Notes: generated by a model from the sequence alone, not told the origin. 10,557 bases of DNA from an uncultured Bacilli bacterium (GCA_947589375.1 CANQAO010000031.1:1-10557), one strand, 5' to 3'; counted from the first letter of the stretch, positions 1 to 8,160 are shown. Program-made: numbers and translations.

Positions 1-2
1 CT

Positions 3-479
3 AGACATATTACGGTATCCACATGTGGGATTGTACCGAAGATAAAGGAATTTGCTGATTCTAATTTGCAAGTGAATTTAGCCATTAGTCTGCATGCCCC
101 AAATGATAATTTACGTAATCAATTAATGAAAATTAATAAAGTTTATAAATTAAAGGATGTTATCGAAAGTGTCAAATATTATATTAGTAAAACTAATAGG
201 CGTGTCACCTTTGAATATATTATGCTGGAGGGGATTAACGATACTAAAGAATGTGCTTTAGAACTTTCACATTTATTACAAGGTTTAACCGCTTATGTTA
301 ATTTAATTCCCTATAATGAAACAAGCCATATTAATTTTAAAAAAACTAATAATGAAAGAATTATGCAATTCTACGATATTTTAAAGAAAAACCAAATAAA
401 CGTGACGGTAAGAAGAGAGTTTGGTGCTTCAGTAAGTGCCGCTTGCGGACAGTTACGTGCCAAAGAGGAGGAAAAATAA
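3..479 (+). CDS. rlmN: RlmN, 23S rRNA/tRNA adenine-C2 methyltransferase (3' part only)
   Basis: This is the C-terminal 158 residues of a dual-specificity radical-SAM methyltransferase. In the known family it methylates C2 of A2503 in 23S rRNA and of A37 in some tRNAs. The window opens inside the gene, so the CxxxCxxC radical-SAM cluster lies upstream and cannot be seen. What is visible is family-specific: RHITVSTCGIVPKI at the left edge, QVNLAISLHAPND, the FEYIMLEGINDT stretch, the NLIPYNE segment, and a C-terminal VRREFGASVSAACGQL. The Cys of ACGQL is the methyl-carrying catalytic cysteine in this family. The reading frame is open from base 3, so the TTG at 66 is not a start. The stop TAA shares its last base with the ATG of prpC (TAATG), which points to translational coupling. 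Identification is secure; only the upstream end is missing. Confidence 0.96.
   Translation, partial: RHITVSTCGIVPKIKEFADSNLQVNLAISLHAPNDNLRNQLMKINKVYKLKDVIESVKYYISKTNRRVTFEYIMLEGINDTKECALELSHLLQGLTAYVNLIPYNETSHINFKKTNNERIMQFYDILKKNQINVTVRREFGASVSAACGQLRAKEEEK
466..471 (+). promoter_or_regulatory. Ribosome binding site of prpC
   Basis: A perfect AGGAGG lies seven bases before the ATG at 479, inside the last codons of rlmN. It settles the phosphatase start at 479. The in-frame TTG at 443 would add twelve residues that are merely the rlmN tail read in another frame. Confidence 0.9.
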
Positions 480-1210
480 TGGAATATTCTTATTTAACAG
501 ATCCTGGAAAAGTTCGTGATCATAATGAAGATAGCGTGACGATTGTGAAAAATAGTTCGGGTGAGATTTTAATGGCCGTGGCCGATGGTATGGGGGGTCA
601 TAAAGGTGGTGAAATCGCTTCTTCGATTGCTATTACTAATATTGGCAAAAGATTTATGGCTACTAGTACGGTGGGCAACAAAGAAGATGCGATTGCCTTT
701 ATCAAGGAAATTGTCAGTGAAGCTAATATGATGCTTTATAAATATACCACCGATAATCCCGATAGTGCCGGCATGGGCACAACAATTGTGCTGGCACTTT
801 TAACTAAAGATTTCTTATTGTTTGGCAATATTGGTGATTCGTCTGGTTTTGTGATTAAAAATGATAAATTATATAAAATCACTTCTGATCACACTTTGGT
901 AAATCTTTTAGTAAAATCGGGTGAACTTTCGCAAGAAGAAGCGAAAAATCATCCCCGTAAAAATGTCTTAATGCGAGCTTTAGGCGCTAATATGAATGTC
1001 GAAATGGATATTTTTGATGTCGAAACAGATATCGATGGAATATTTCTATGTAGTGATGGACTTACCAACATGTTAGAATCTGAACAAGTGGAAAAAGTGT
1101 TAGCTAGTGATTTATCAATTGATGATAAATTACAAAAATTAATTTTAAAATGTAATAATCGTGGAGGCACTGATAACATTTCAGTTGCTTATCTAAAGAA
1201 GGAGGCTTAA
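479..1210 (+). CDS. prpC: PP2C-family Ser/Thr protein phosphatase PrpC/Stp
   Basis: This is a soluble PPM/PP2C-type metal-dependent protein phosphatase of 243 residues, the usual size for the bacterial single-domain family (about 240-255). It removes phosphate from proteins phosphorylated by the neighbouring PASTA kinase and from the kinase itself. The motifs run in the expected order: RDHNED (residues 13-18, Asp18), ADGMGGHKGGE (35-45, metal-binding Asp36 and Gly37), GMGTT, GNIGDSSGF, LCSDGL (Asp193) and GGTDNISV (Asp232-Asn233). These aspartates form the two-metal centre. The GDS motif continues SGF where many relatives read RxY, so an often-present Arg is a Ser here. The start is fixed by the AGGAGG site. 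It overlaps rlmN by one base and lies four bases before prkC, so the phosphatase and kinase are very likely co-translated. Confidence 0.96.
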   Translation: MEYSYLTDPGKVRDHNEDSVTIVKNSSGEILMAVADGMGGHKGGEIASSIAITNIGKRFMATSTVGNKEDAIAFIKEIVSEANMMLYKYTTDNPDSAGMGTTIVLALLTKDFLLFGNIGDSSGFVIKNDKLYKITSDHTLVNLLVKSGELSQEEAKNHPRKNVLMRALGANMNVEMDIFDVETDIDGIFLCSDGLTNMLESEQVEKVLASDLSIDDKLQKLILKCNNRGGTDNISVAYLKKEA

Positions 1211-1214
1211 ATCT

Positions 1215-2909
1215 ATGATTAGTAAAGGGCAAATGATTAATGATCGATATGAAATTATCCGTTCGATTGGTGAAGGTGGCATGGCTAATGTTTATTTAGC
1301 TTATGACACAATTTTAGATCGTAAAGTAGCAGTTAAAGTTTTAAGAGGTGATTTGGCGGAAGATGAAAAATTTGTAAGACGTTTTCAACGTGAAGCCATT
1401 GCGGCTAGCTCTTTAAGTCATCCTAATATTGTCGAAGTGTATGATGTTGGTGAAGATGATGATAAATATTATATTGTCATGGAGTACGTTCATGGTCAAA
1501 CTTTAAAAAGTTTAATTAAAAGACGTGGTGCTTTAACTTTACCTGAAGTTATCGATATTATGTCACAGCTTACTTCAGCTATTAGCTGTGCCCATGATAG
1601 TTATATTATTCATCGTGATATTAAACCGCAAAATGTGATAATTTTAGAAGATGGCAGGGTTAAAGTCATGGACTTTGGTATCGCGGCCCAGTTAAATAGT
1701 AATTCTGTGACGCAAACTAATAGTGTCATGGGAACTGTGTATTATCTACCACCAGAACAAGCTAATGGTGGGGCTGCTACTACCAAAAGTGACATCTACT
1801 CTTTAGGTATTTTAATGTATGAACTAGTCGTAGGTAGAGTTCCTTTTAAAGGTGATAGTCCAGTCGAGGTAGCTATTAAGCAAATGCGGGAAAAAATTCC
1901 CGATTTAACAGTGGCTAATCCCGACTTACCAATGTCAATTGAAAATATTATTTTAAGAGCCTGTGCGAAAAATCCTAAAAATAGATATGATTCAGTTAAA
2001 GAAATGCATGAAGATTTAAAAACCGCTTTAAATAGAGAGCGTTTTGATGAAGCTAAGGTTGTTTATGAATATCCCGAAAGTAATTTTGAAGAAGAAGATT
2101 TTCCTAAACCAACTAGAGCCAATCGTGGTGAAGAAAAAGAGGAAGCTAAAAAAGATAAAAAGCTTAATAAATCTGTCATTGTGGCTATGATTATTGCGGG
2201 TATTTTACTTTTTGGTTTATTATTTACTTTTATCATTTATCCGAAATTTATTGCCAAACCTCCAATTGAAGTACCTGATGTTTCCGATATGACCGTCGCG
2301 CAAGCGGAAAAAACCTTAGAGGATGAAGGTTTTATCGTCAATGCGAAGACCGAAAAGAAAGAAGACGACGACATTAAAAAGGGCAAGGTCATTGAAACTG
2401 ATCCTGAAGCCGGGAGAACCCTTAAAAAAGGCAGCAAAATTACTTTAATTGTCTCTAAAGGTACTAAAAAAATAACGATTGAAGATTATACAGGTAAAAA
2501 CTATTATGAAGTCAAAGCTGAATTAGAAGCGGCTAATATAACTGTCGAAACTGAGACAAAAGATGTCGCCGAAAGTGATAACGTTAAAGAAAATACAATT
2601 TTAAGTCAAGATGTTAAACCAGGAGAAAAATTAGGCAAAGGCGATACGATTGTTCTTACTATTCCTGAGTTCTATACGACCTATCCAGATTTTGCTAAAG
2701 ATGGTTATGGCGTTGTCGATGTTAAATCATTCTGTACTAAAAATGGTTTAACTTTAGAGGTTAGTTATGAAGCTGACCAAAATAAAGAAGAGGGAAGTAT
2801 TTCATATCAAAATATGGCTCCAGGAACGAAAGTTAATAAAGGAGCAACAGTCAAAATAACGGTAGTTAAAAATATTTCTGATGATGAAGGTGAAAATGCA
2901 GAGAGCTAA
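1215..2909 (+). CDS. prkC: PASTA-domain Ser/Thr protein kinase PrkC/StkP
   Basis: This is a membrane receptor kinase of 564 residues. The cytoplasmic kinase domain (about 10-270) has the glycine loop GEGGMANV (19-26), catalytic Lys41, HRDIKPQN (133-140, Asp135) and DFG (153-155). Its activation segment is rich in Thr (T166, T168, T174), which are likely autophosphorylation sites, and the APE motif reads PPE (179-181). A charged juxtamembrane linker (about 285-319) leads to one membrane helix (about 320-343). Three extracellular PASTA repeats follow, at about 352-416, 419-484 and 485-553. In the family, PASTA repeats bind muropeptides or lipid II and the kinase controls wall synthesis, division or germination. 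AAGGAGG lies nine bases before the ATG, within the prpC tail. Three PASTA repeats is the count known from B. subtilis PrkC. The gene overlaps rsgA by 14 bases. Confidence 0.97.
   Translation: MISKGQMINDRYEIIRSIGEGGMANVYLAYDTILDRKVAVKVLRGDLAEDEKFVRRFQREAIAASSLSHPNIVEVYDVGEDDDKYYIVMEYVHGQTLKSLIKRRGALTLPEVIDIMSQLTSAISCAHDSYIIHRDIKPQNVIILEDGRVKVMDFGIAAQLNSNSVTQTNSVMGTVYYLPPEQANGGAATTKSDIYSLGILMYELVVGRVPFKGDSPVEVAIKQMREKIPDLTVANPDLPMSIENIILRACAKNPKNRYDSVKEMHEDLKTALNRERFDEAKVVYEYPESNFEEEDFPKPTRANRGEEKEEAKKDKKLNKSVIVAMIIAGILLFGLLFTFIIYPKFIAKPPIEVPDVSDMTVAQAEKTLEDEGFIVNAKTEKKEDDDIKKGKVIETDPEAGRTLKKGSKITLIVSKGTKKITIEDYTGKNYYEVKAELEAANITVETETKDVAESDNVKENTILSQDVKPGEKLGKGDTIVLTIPEFYTTYPDFAKDGYGVVDVKSFCTKNGLTLEVSYEADQNKEEGSISYQNMAPGTKVNKGATVKITVVKNISDDEGENAES
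2887..2890 (+). promoter_or_regulatory. Ribosome binding site deciding the rsgA start
   Basis: AAGG (within GAAGGTG) lies five bases before the ATG at 2896 and inside the end of prkC. The alternative in-frame ATGs at 2881 and 2884 are upstream of or touch this site, and lack a comparable one. Confidence 0.65.
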
Positions 2910-3738
2910 TGGTCGAATTATTAAACAAATTAGTAATGATTACACAGTTTTAAGCCAAGATGAAATTTTCGTCTGTAAAGCGAGAGGTAAATTTCGGAAT
3001 ATGGCACTGACACCATTAGTGGGTGATTTGGTCCAATTCGATAAGGATAATAAATATATTTTAGAAATTAGGCCACGCCAAAATAGTCTTCAAAGGCCAA
3101 GTGTGGCCAATATCGATCAGGCGGTTATTATTACGAGTTTAAAACATCCTAATTTTGATACTAATCTTTTGGATAAATTACTAACCATTATTGAGTTTAA
3201 TCGAATTAAACCCATTATTATCTTTACGAAAGCCGATTTACTGACCAAAGAAGAGCTAGCGCAATTTAAACCATATTTTGCTTATTATAAACATATTGGT
3301 TATGATGTTTATATGAACACGGAAACCATTAAAATAAGTAAAATATTTAAAGATAAGGTAAGTGTGTTTACTGGTCAAAGTGGTGCTGGTAAAAGTACCC
3401 TTTTAAATAATTTAGATAATTCTTTAAATATTAAAACTGGCGAAATATCTTTAGCTTTAAATCGTGGCAAGCATACAACGAGACATACTGCTTTACTTAA
3501 CGTGTTAGGTGGCCTAGTCGCTGATACGCCTGGCTTTTCCGCTTTAAGTTTTGAAGACATGACTAATAGTGATATTCGCGATAATTTTATCGAGTTTAAT
3601 TTATATCGTGATAAATGTAAATATCGTGATTGTATGCATTATAAAGAAGATGATTGTTTAATTAAATCTTTGGTTAATGAAGGCAAAATCATGCGTAGTC
3701 GATACGATAATTATATAAATTTTATAACTAAGAGGTGA
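2896..3738 (+). CDS. rsgA: RsgA, small-subunit ribosome biogenesis GTPase
   Basis: This is a circularly permuted GTPase of 280 residues that checks late maturation of the 30S subunit. An N-terminal OB fold (about 1-70, with the GDLVQF segment) is followed by GTPase motifs in permuted order: G4 as TKAD (111-114), then the P-loop GQSGAGKST (160-168, Lys166), a switch region with RHTT-like residues, and DTPGF (Asp210). The C-terminal zinc finger is intact: Cys241, Cys246, His248, Cys254 (C-x4-C-x-H-x5-C). The T of TKAD replaces the usual N of NKxD, a change I recall from other Bacilli RsgA proteins. I chose the ATG at 2896 rather than 2881. An AAGG site sits just upstream of 2896, and family members begin directly before a GRIIK-like segment. 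The gene starts within prkC and ends four bases before rpe. Confidence 0.95.
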   Translation: MQRANGRIIKQISNDYTVLSQDEIFVCKARGKFRNMALTPLVGDLVQFDKDNKYILEIRPRQNSLQRPSVANIDQAVIITSLKHPNFDTNLLDKLLTIIEFNRIKPIIIFTKADLLTKEELAQFKPYFAYYKHIGYDVYMNTETIKISKIFKDKVSVFTGQSGAGKSTLLNNLDNSLNIKTGEISLALNRGKHTTRHTALLNVLGGLVADTPGFSALSFEDMTNSDIRDNFIEFNLYRDKCKYRDCMHYKEDDCLIKSLVNEGKIMRSRYDNYINFITKR

Positions 3739-3742
3739 TGAT

Positions 3743-4696
3743 ATGTTAATATCTACATCTTTCCTTAAAATACAAGAGGCGAAAGATAAATTCTTGATTT
3801 TAGATAAATATGCTGACTATATGCATTATGATGTAATGGACGGAAATTTTACGGAAAGTAAAACTCCGTCTTTAACTGACTTTGAATCTACTAAACCGAA
3901 AGATATTCATCTAATGGTAACCAAACTAAAAGAGTATATCGATGAATATAGTCAAATGCAGCCTAAATTTATAACCTTCCATGTTGAAGCGACGAAACAA
4001 GTTTTAGATACTATTAACTATATCAAAAGTAAAAATATCAAGGTTGGTCTAGCTTTAAATCCCGAAACGGATATTAAAGAAATTACTCCATATTTAAAAG
4101 ATGTTGACTTAGTTTTAGTTATGTCGGTGCATCCAGGTAAAGGTGGACAAAGTTTTATCGATATTACGGATAAAATCGATTATCTTGATCATTACCGAAA
4201 AGAACATCATTTAAATTATTTAATCGAAGTTGATGGTGGTATTAATAATCAGACGGCTAAAAAGTTATCTAAAGCGGATATTTTAGTTTCTGGTTCCTAT
4301 ATTACGGATAGTGATAATTATCAAAAGCAAATAAGAAATTTAAAAGAAGTATTTACCGGTTTTACTTTAGCTGAATTAATGGCTGTTATTGTTATACTAG
4401 GAATTATTGGTGTTATTGTCACCAGCGTCATTAGTAGAAATATTAATAATAGTCGTTATGCAACTTGTTTAACGCAAGAAAAAAACCTCGTGGAAGGGGC
4501 CAAGGCTTGGGCGATTGATAATCCCGACGGCACATCGGTTTCGGTATCCGCATTACAAAGTGGCGGTTATATTGAAGACCTTAAAAGTCCGATGACTGAA
4601 AAACCTTATTCTCTTGAAACCCGTGTGACCCTTTCTGCTAATGGTACTGAGGCGGAAGTAACTTATGGCAGTTCTGAAGAAATATGCTCAAAATAA
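3743..4696 (+). CDS. rpe: Ribulose-phosphate 3-epimerase fused to a C-terminal type IV prepilin domain
   Basis: One uninterrupted 317-residue frame holds two proteins. Residues 1 to about 204 are ribulose-5-phosphate 3-epimerase, a TIM-barrel pentose-phosphate enzyme. Metal ligands and catalytic residues are visible: Ser6, His28 and Asp30 in HYDVMDG, His56 in IHLMV, His80, Asp164 in EVDGG, and the phosphate-binding GG and SGS loops. The active-site lid reads HPGKGGQSF instead of the usual NPGFGGQSF. Residues 205-317 are a type IV pilin-like domain: cleavage site Gly206/Phe207 in GFTLAE, Glu211 at the +5 position, a hydrophobic helix to about 230, then a small polar head with Cys242 and Cys315. 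Family Rpe proteins are about 215-220 residues and end where the pilin part begins here. The SD (AGAGGTGA) overlaps the rsgA stop. The gap to nifJ is 12 bases. Both domain calls are strong; whether the fusion is a real single protein is unproven. Confidence 0.9.
   Translation: MLISTSFLKIQEAKDKFLILDKYADYMHYDVMDGNFTESKTPSLTDFESTKPKDIHLMVTKLKEYIDEYSQMQPKFITFHVEATKQVLDTINYIKSKNIKVGLALNPETDIKEITPYLKDVDLVLVMSVHPGKGGQSFIDITDKIDYLDHYRKEHHLNYLIEVDGGINNQTAKKLSKADILVSGSYITDSDNYQKQIRNLKEVFTGFTLAELMAVIVILGIIGVIVTSVISRNINNSRYATCLTQEKNLVEGAKAWAIDNPDGTSVSVSALQSGGYIEDLKSPMTEKPYSLETRVTLSANGTEAEVTYGSSEEICSK
4352..4696 (+). other. Prepilin cleavage site and pilin-like domain inside the rpe fusion
   Basis: Cleavage between Gly206 and Phe207 would leave a mature pilin of 111 residues, coded from 4361, beginning FTLAELMAVIVILGIIGVI. 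This has the Glu at +5 and the hydrophobic stretch typical of type IV pilins and pseudopilins such as ComGC or PulG. The N-terminal leader would be the entire epimerase, ending LKEVFTG, rather than the usual short basic leader. No ATG, GTG or TTG in this frame lies close upstream with a ribosome site. The ATG at 4379 falls inside the hydrophobic helix and would lose the cleavage site. A prepilin peptidase acts on the cytoplasmic face, so a cytosolic enzyme as leader is topologically possible. Confidence 0.85.
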
Positions 4697-4708
4697 GAAG
4701 GTGAAATT

Positions 4709-7700
4709 ATGAAAAAAGTAACTATTGATGGTAATGAAGCATGTGCGCGTGCTTCTTATATGTTTACTGAAGTGGCGGGTATTTATCCAATTACGCCATC
4801 CAGCCCAATGCCCGAACATATTGATTCATGGGCTTCACAAGGCAAAAAAAATATTTTTGGGGATACCGTCAAAGTAGTGGAAATGGAAAGTGAAGCCGGG
4901 GCCATAGGCATGGTTCATGGATCACTACAAACAGGGCTTTTAACTAGTACCTATACGGCTAGTCAAGGCCTCCTTTTAATGATTCCTAATATGTATAAAA
5001 TCGCCGGTGAAATGTTGCCAGGTGTTATTCATGTAGCAGCTCGTTCTTTAGCTACACATGCTTTAAGTATTTTTGGTGATCATCAAGATATTTATGCTAC
5101 AAGACAAACAGGTTTTTGTATGATGGCTTCTTCAAATGTGGAAGATGCTTATTATTTAGGTTTAATAAGTCATTTGGCCGCTGTTAAAGCCGCGCTTCCT
5201 TTTTTACATTTTTTTGATGGTTTTCGCACTAGTCATGAATATAATAAAATAAATATTTTTGATGATGACGAGATTCAAGATTTACTGGATCAAAAGGCTT
5301 TAGAACGTTTTCGTAAGCGCGCTTTAAATCCTCTTAATCCAGTAACTAGAGGGACTAATCAAAATGGTGATGTGTATTTTCAGTTAACCGAATCACGTAA
5401 TCGCTATTATGATAATGCCGTTAAAGTAGTTTGTGATTATATGGATAAAATCAATAACATGGCCGGCACTAATTATAAACCCTTTAATTATTATGGCAGT
5501 CCTAAAGCGACGAAAGTAATTATCGCAATGGGTTCAGTCTGTGATACGATTAAAGAAACTATCGATTACTTAAATGACGATTTAGGTTTAATTGAAGTTC
5601 ATTTATATAGACCATTTAGTTCGAAACATTTACTCGAAATGCTGCCTAAAACTGTCCAAAAAATTGCAGTTTTAGATCGCACTAAAGAACCAGGAAGTAA
5701 TGGTGAGCCTCTTTATTTAGACGTGGTAAGTGCCTTAAAAGATAAAAATATTACTATTGTCGGTGGACGATATGGTCTATCTAGTAAAGATACAACTCCA
5801 GGCATGATTAAAGCCGTGTATGATAGTTTAGATAATCCTAAAAATAGTTTTACGATTGGTATTGATGATGATGTCACACATCTTAGCTTACCTTATGAAG
5901 ATATGGAAATTACTGGTAAAGATAAAGCTTTCTTGCTTTGTGGTTATGGTAGTGATGGCACTGTAAGTGCGGCTAAGACTTTGCTGGAAATTGTCGGCAA
6001 CAATACGGATGAATATGTTCAAGGATATTTTGAATATGATTCCAAAAAATCAGGTGGGGTCACAGTCAGTCATTTGCGATTTTCGGATGATAAAATTCGT
6101 AAAAGCTATTTTGTCTCACATCCAAAACTATTGGTAATTACAAAAGATAGTTATTTAGAAGAATTCGATATGCCCAAAAATATCGAAGAAAATGGAATAT
6201 TAATTATTAATACGATTAAAACTGAAAAGGAAGTTTTAGATTTATTAAAACCATTTAAAAAAGCTTTAAAAGAAAAGCATGTTAAAGTATATATCGTTAA
6301 TGCTTATGAATTGGCCCGCAAATGTGGTTTAGGCAATAAGATAAGTATGATTATGGCTAGTTTGGTTTTTAAAGTAACTGATTTATTTACTTACGATAAA
6401 GCACTTTTATTAATGGAAGATATTATCAAACGCAAATTCATGAAAAAAAGTGCGGATATTGTTAGTGCCAATATTAAGGCACTTCATGAAGCGGATAAGT
6501 ATTTAAAAGAACTTACTTTAGATGACGAATATTGTTCTTTAAATTTACCCATTAATGACATTTATTCAGCCATTAGTCACCGCAAGGGTAATGAACTTAA
6601 AGTATCCGCCTTTAAAGGTCGGGAAGATGGAACTAATCTGCATACTAAACCAAATGGCCGTATTATTAGTGATATTGTGCCTAAATGGTTACCTTTAAAT
6701 TGCATTCAATGTGGTATGTGTTCATTTGTCTGTCCTCATGGTGTAGTTCGCACGTTTCTTTTAGATGAAAATGAATATAAAAAAGCTCCGCAAAGCATTC
6801 AAGAAAAAGCTTTACCAGCTATGGGCATGCCTAACCATTATTTTATTGTAGGTATTTCTAAGGAAAATTGTACGGGCTGCGGCGTATGTATTAATACTTG
6901 TCCCGGGAAAGCGGGTAATAAAGCTTTATCATTTGAAAAAGTTGTCACGGATTTAGAGTTTGATTACTTAGTAAATAATGTGAAAGAAAAAGATAATGTC
7001 AAATTAGAAACGATTAAAGGTACACAACTAAGAACACCGAAATTTGCTTTTCATGGGGCTTGTGCGGGCTGCGGTGAAACGGCTTATATTAAGCTTTTAA
7101 CGCAAATGTTTGGTGATAATTTAGTGATTGCTAATGCGACTGGTTGTTCATCTATTTATGGGGCTTCAATGCCGGATATGCCTTATGAAGTACCTTGGGC
7201 GAATAGTTTATTTGAAGATAATGCAGAATATAGCTATGGCATGCATGTAGCCTATGAAACCATGCGTCATAGAATTTGCAAGTATATGGAAAGTCATTCT
7301 GATGAACTATTTAATAAATGGTTAGCTAATCCTAATGATTATAAAATAGCTAAAGAAGTTTATGCAAAAACAGATTATCACAAGCATCCTTTACTAGAAC
7401 CAATTAAAGACTATATAATTCCACGTAATATTTGGGCTATTGGTGGTGATGGCTGGGCTTATGACATTGGTTTTAATGGTATCGATCACATTTTAGCCAG
7501 TGGCGATAATGTTAATATTTTAGTTTTAGATAGCCAAGTATATTCTAATACAGGCGGGCAGTCATCAAAAGCCACGCCAAAAGGAGCGGTTGCCCAATTT
7601 GCCGCTATTGGTAAGAAAAATAGTAAAAAGGATTTAGCACGCATGGCTATGAGTTATCCTAACGTCTATGTAGCTCAAGTAAGTATTGGGGCGAATATGA

Positions 7701-8059
7701 TGCAGGTGATTAAGGCTTTTGAAGAAGCGAGTAAACATGATGGTCCATCTTTAATTATTGCCTATACCCCATGTATCGCGCATGGTATTAAAGGTGGTAT
7801 GGGTGAAAGTGTCAATATGGAAGCACTGGCGACTAAATGCGGCTATTTTCCAATTTTCCGATATGATAATGGTCACATGACCTTGGATAGTAAAAATCCA
7901 GATTTTGATTTGTATGAAGACTTTTTAAATAAACAAACAAGATATAGTATGCTTAAGGCGGTAAATCCTAGTGAAGCTCAAAGCTTACTTGAAGAAAATA
8001 AGCAAAATGCGATTAATAGATTTACCTATTATCAAAGTTTAGTAAAAGAGGATAATTAG
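4709..8059 (+). CDS. nifJ: Pyruvate:ferredoxin (flavodoxin) oxidoreductase, single-chain
   Basis: This homodimeric anaerobic enzyme converts pyruvate and CoA to acetyl-CoA and CO2, passing electrons to ferredoxin. It has 1116 residues, slightly below the usual 1170-1200. The N-terminal pyrimidine-binding domain carries YPITPSSP (Thr29), SEAGAIG (Glu62) and ARSLATH (Arg112), which match active-site residues known from Desulfovibrio africanus PFOR. The middle holds the transketolase C-terminal-like and gamma domains. A two-cluster ferredoxin domain follows: CIQCGMCSFVCP (Cys665, 668, 671, 675) and CTGCGVCINTCP (Cys721, 724, 727, 731). The proximal [4Fe-4S] is ligated by Cys785, Cys788, Cys813 and Cys1022. 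The thiamine-diphosphate motif runs from GDGWA (Asp914) to YSNTGGQ (Asn947). All cofactor ligands are present, so it should be active. AAGGTG precedes the ATG by about six bases. It is the last gene of the operon. Confidence 0.97.
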   Translation: MKKVTIDGNEACARASYMFTEVAGIYPITPSSPMPEHIDSWASQGKKNIFGDTVKVVEMESEAGAIGMVHGSLQTGLLTSTYTASQGLLLMIPNMYKIAGEMLPGVIHVAARSLATHALSIFGDHQDIYATRQTGFCMMASSNVEDAYYLGLISHLAAVKAALPFLHFFDGFRTSHEYNKINIFDDDEIQDLLDQKALERFRKRALNPLNPVTRGTNQNGDVYFQLTESRNRYYDNAVKVVCDYMDKINNMAGTNYKPFNYYGSPKATKVIIAMGSVCDTIKETIDYLNDDLGLIEVHLYRPFSSKHLLEMLPKTVQKIAVLDRTKEPGSNGEPLYLDVVSALKDKNITIVGGRYGLSSKDTTPGMIKAVYDSLDNPKNSFTIGIDDDVTHLSLPYEDMEITGKDKAFLLCGYGSDGTVSAAKTLLEIVGNNTDEYVQGYFEYDSKKSGGVTVSHLRFSDDKIRKSYFVSHPKLLVITKDSYLEEFDMPKNIEENGILIINTIKTEKEVLDLLKPFKKALKEKHVKVYIVNAYELARKCGLGNKISMIMASLVFKVTDLFTYDKALLLMEDIIKRKFMKKSADIVSANIKALHEADKYLKELTLDDEYCSLNLPINDIYSAISHRKGNELKVSAFKGREDGTNLHTKPNGRIISDIVPKWLPLNCIQCGMCSFVCPHGVVRTFLLDENEYKKAPQSIQEKALPAMGMPNHYFIVGISKENCTGCGVCINTCPGKAGNKALSFEKVVTDLEFDYLVNNVKEKDNVKLETIKGTQLRTPKFAFHGACAGCGETAYIKLLTQMFGDNLVIANATGCSSIYGASMPDMPYEVPWANSLFEDNAEYSYGMHVAYETMRHRICKYMESHSDELFNKWLANPNDYKIAKEVYAKTDYHKHPLLEPIKDYIIPRNIWAIGGDGWAYDIGFNGIDHILASGDNVNILVLDSQVYSNTGGQSSKATPKGAVAQFAAIGKKNSKKDLARMAMSYPNVYVAQVSIGANMMQVIKAFEEASKHDGPSLIIAYTPCIAHGIKGGMGESVNMEALATKCGYFPIFRYDNGHMTLDSKNPDFDLYEDFLNKQTRYSMLKAVNPSEAQSLLEENKQNAINRFTYYQSLVKEDN

Positions 8060-8078
8060 GCCTCTTTTAATTTTTTTT
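8044..8078 (+). terminator. Intrinsic terminator closing the rlmN-nifJ operon
   Basis: AAAAGAGG (8044-8051) pairs perfectly with CCTCTTTT (8061-8068) around a nine-base loop, followed by AA and eight T. The left arm is the last coding part of nifJ and the loop contains its stop codon, so the terminator overlaps the gene. Confidence 0.85.
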
Positions 8079-8160
8079 AAAAAATTTAATGAAAAAAGAA
8101 GGAATTTGGGCTACCGGCATGGTATATTAATAATAAGTGACAAGTAGATATTTTAAAATA

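Noticed and set aside
949..3560. Reverse-strand open frames at 949-1179, 2237-2437 and 3375-3560
   Set aside because: Each lies wholly inside a well-identified gene on the + strand, shows no known motif and has no ribosome site. They are shadows.
4379..4381. ATG as a separate start for a free pilin gene
   Set aside because: It falls after the G/F cleavage site, inside the hydrophobic helix, and has no Shine-Dalgarno site. The product would lack the prepilin signal.
8089..8130. Thirteen-codon frame starting MKKEGIWATG
   Set aside because: It has no ribosome binding site, sits just after the terminator, and is too short to support as a gene.
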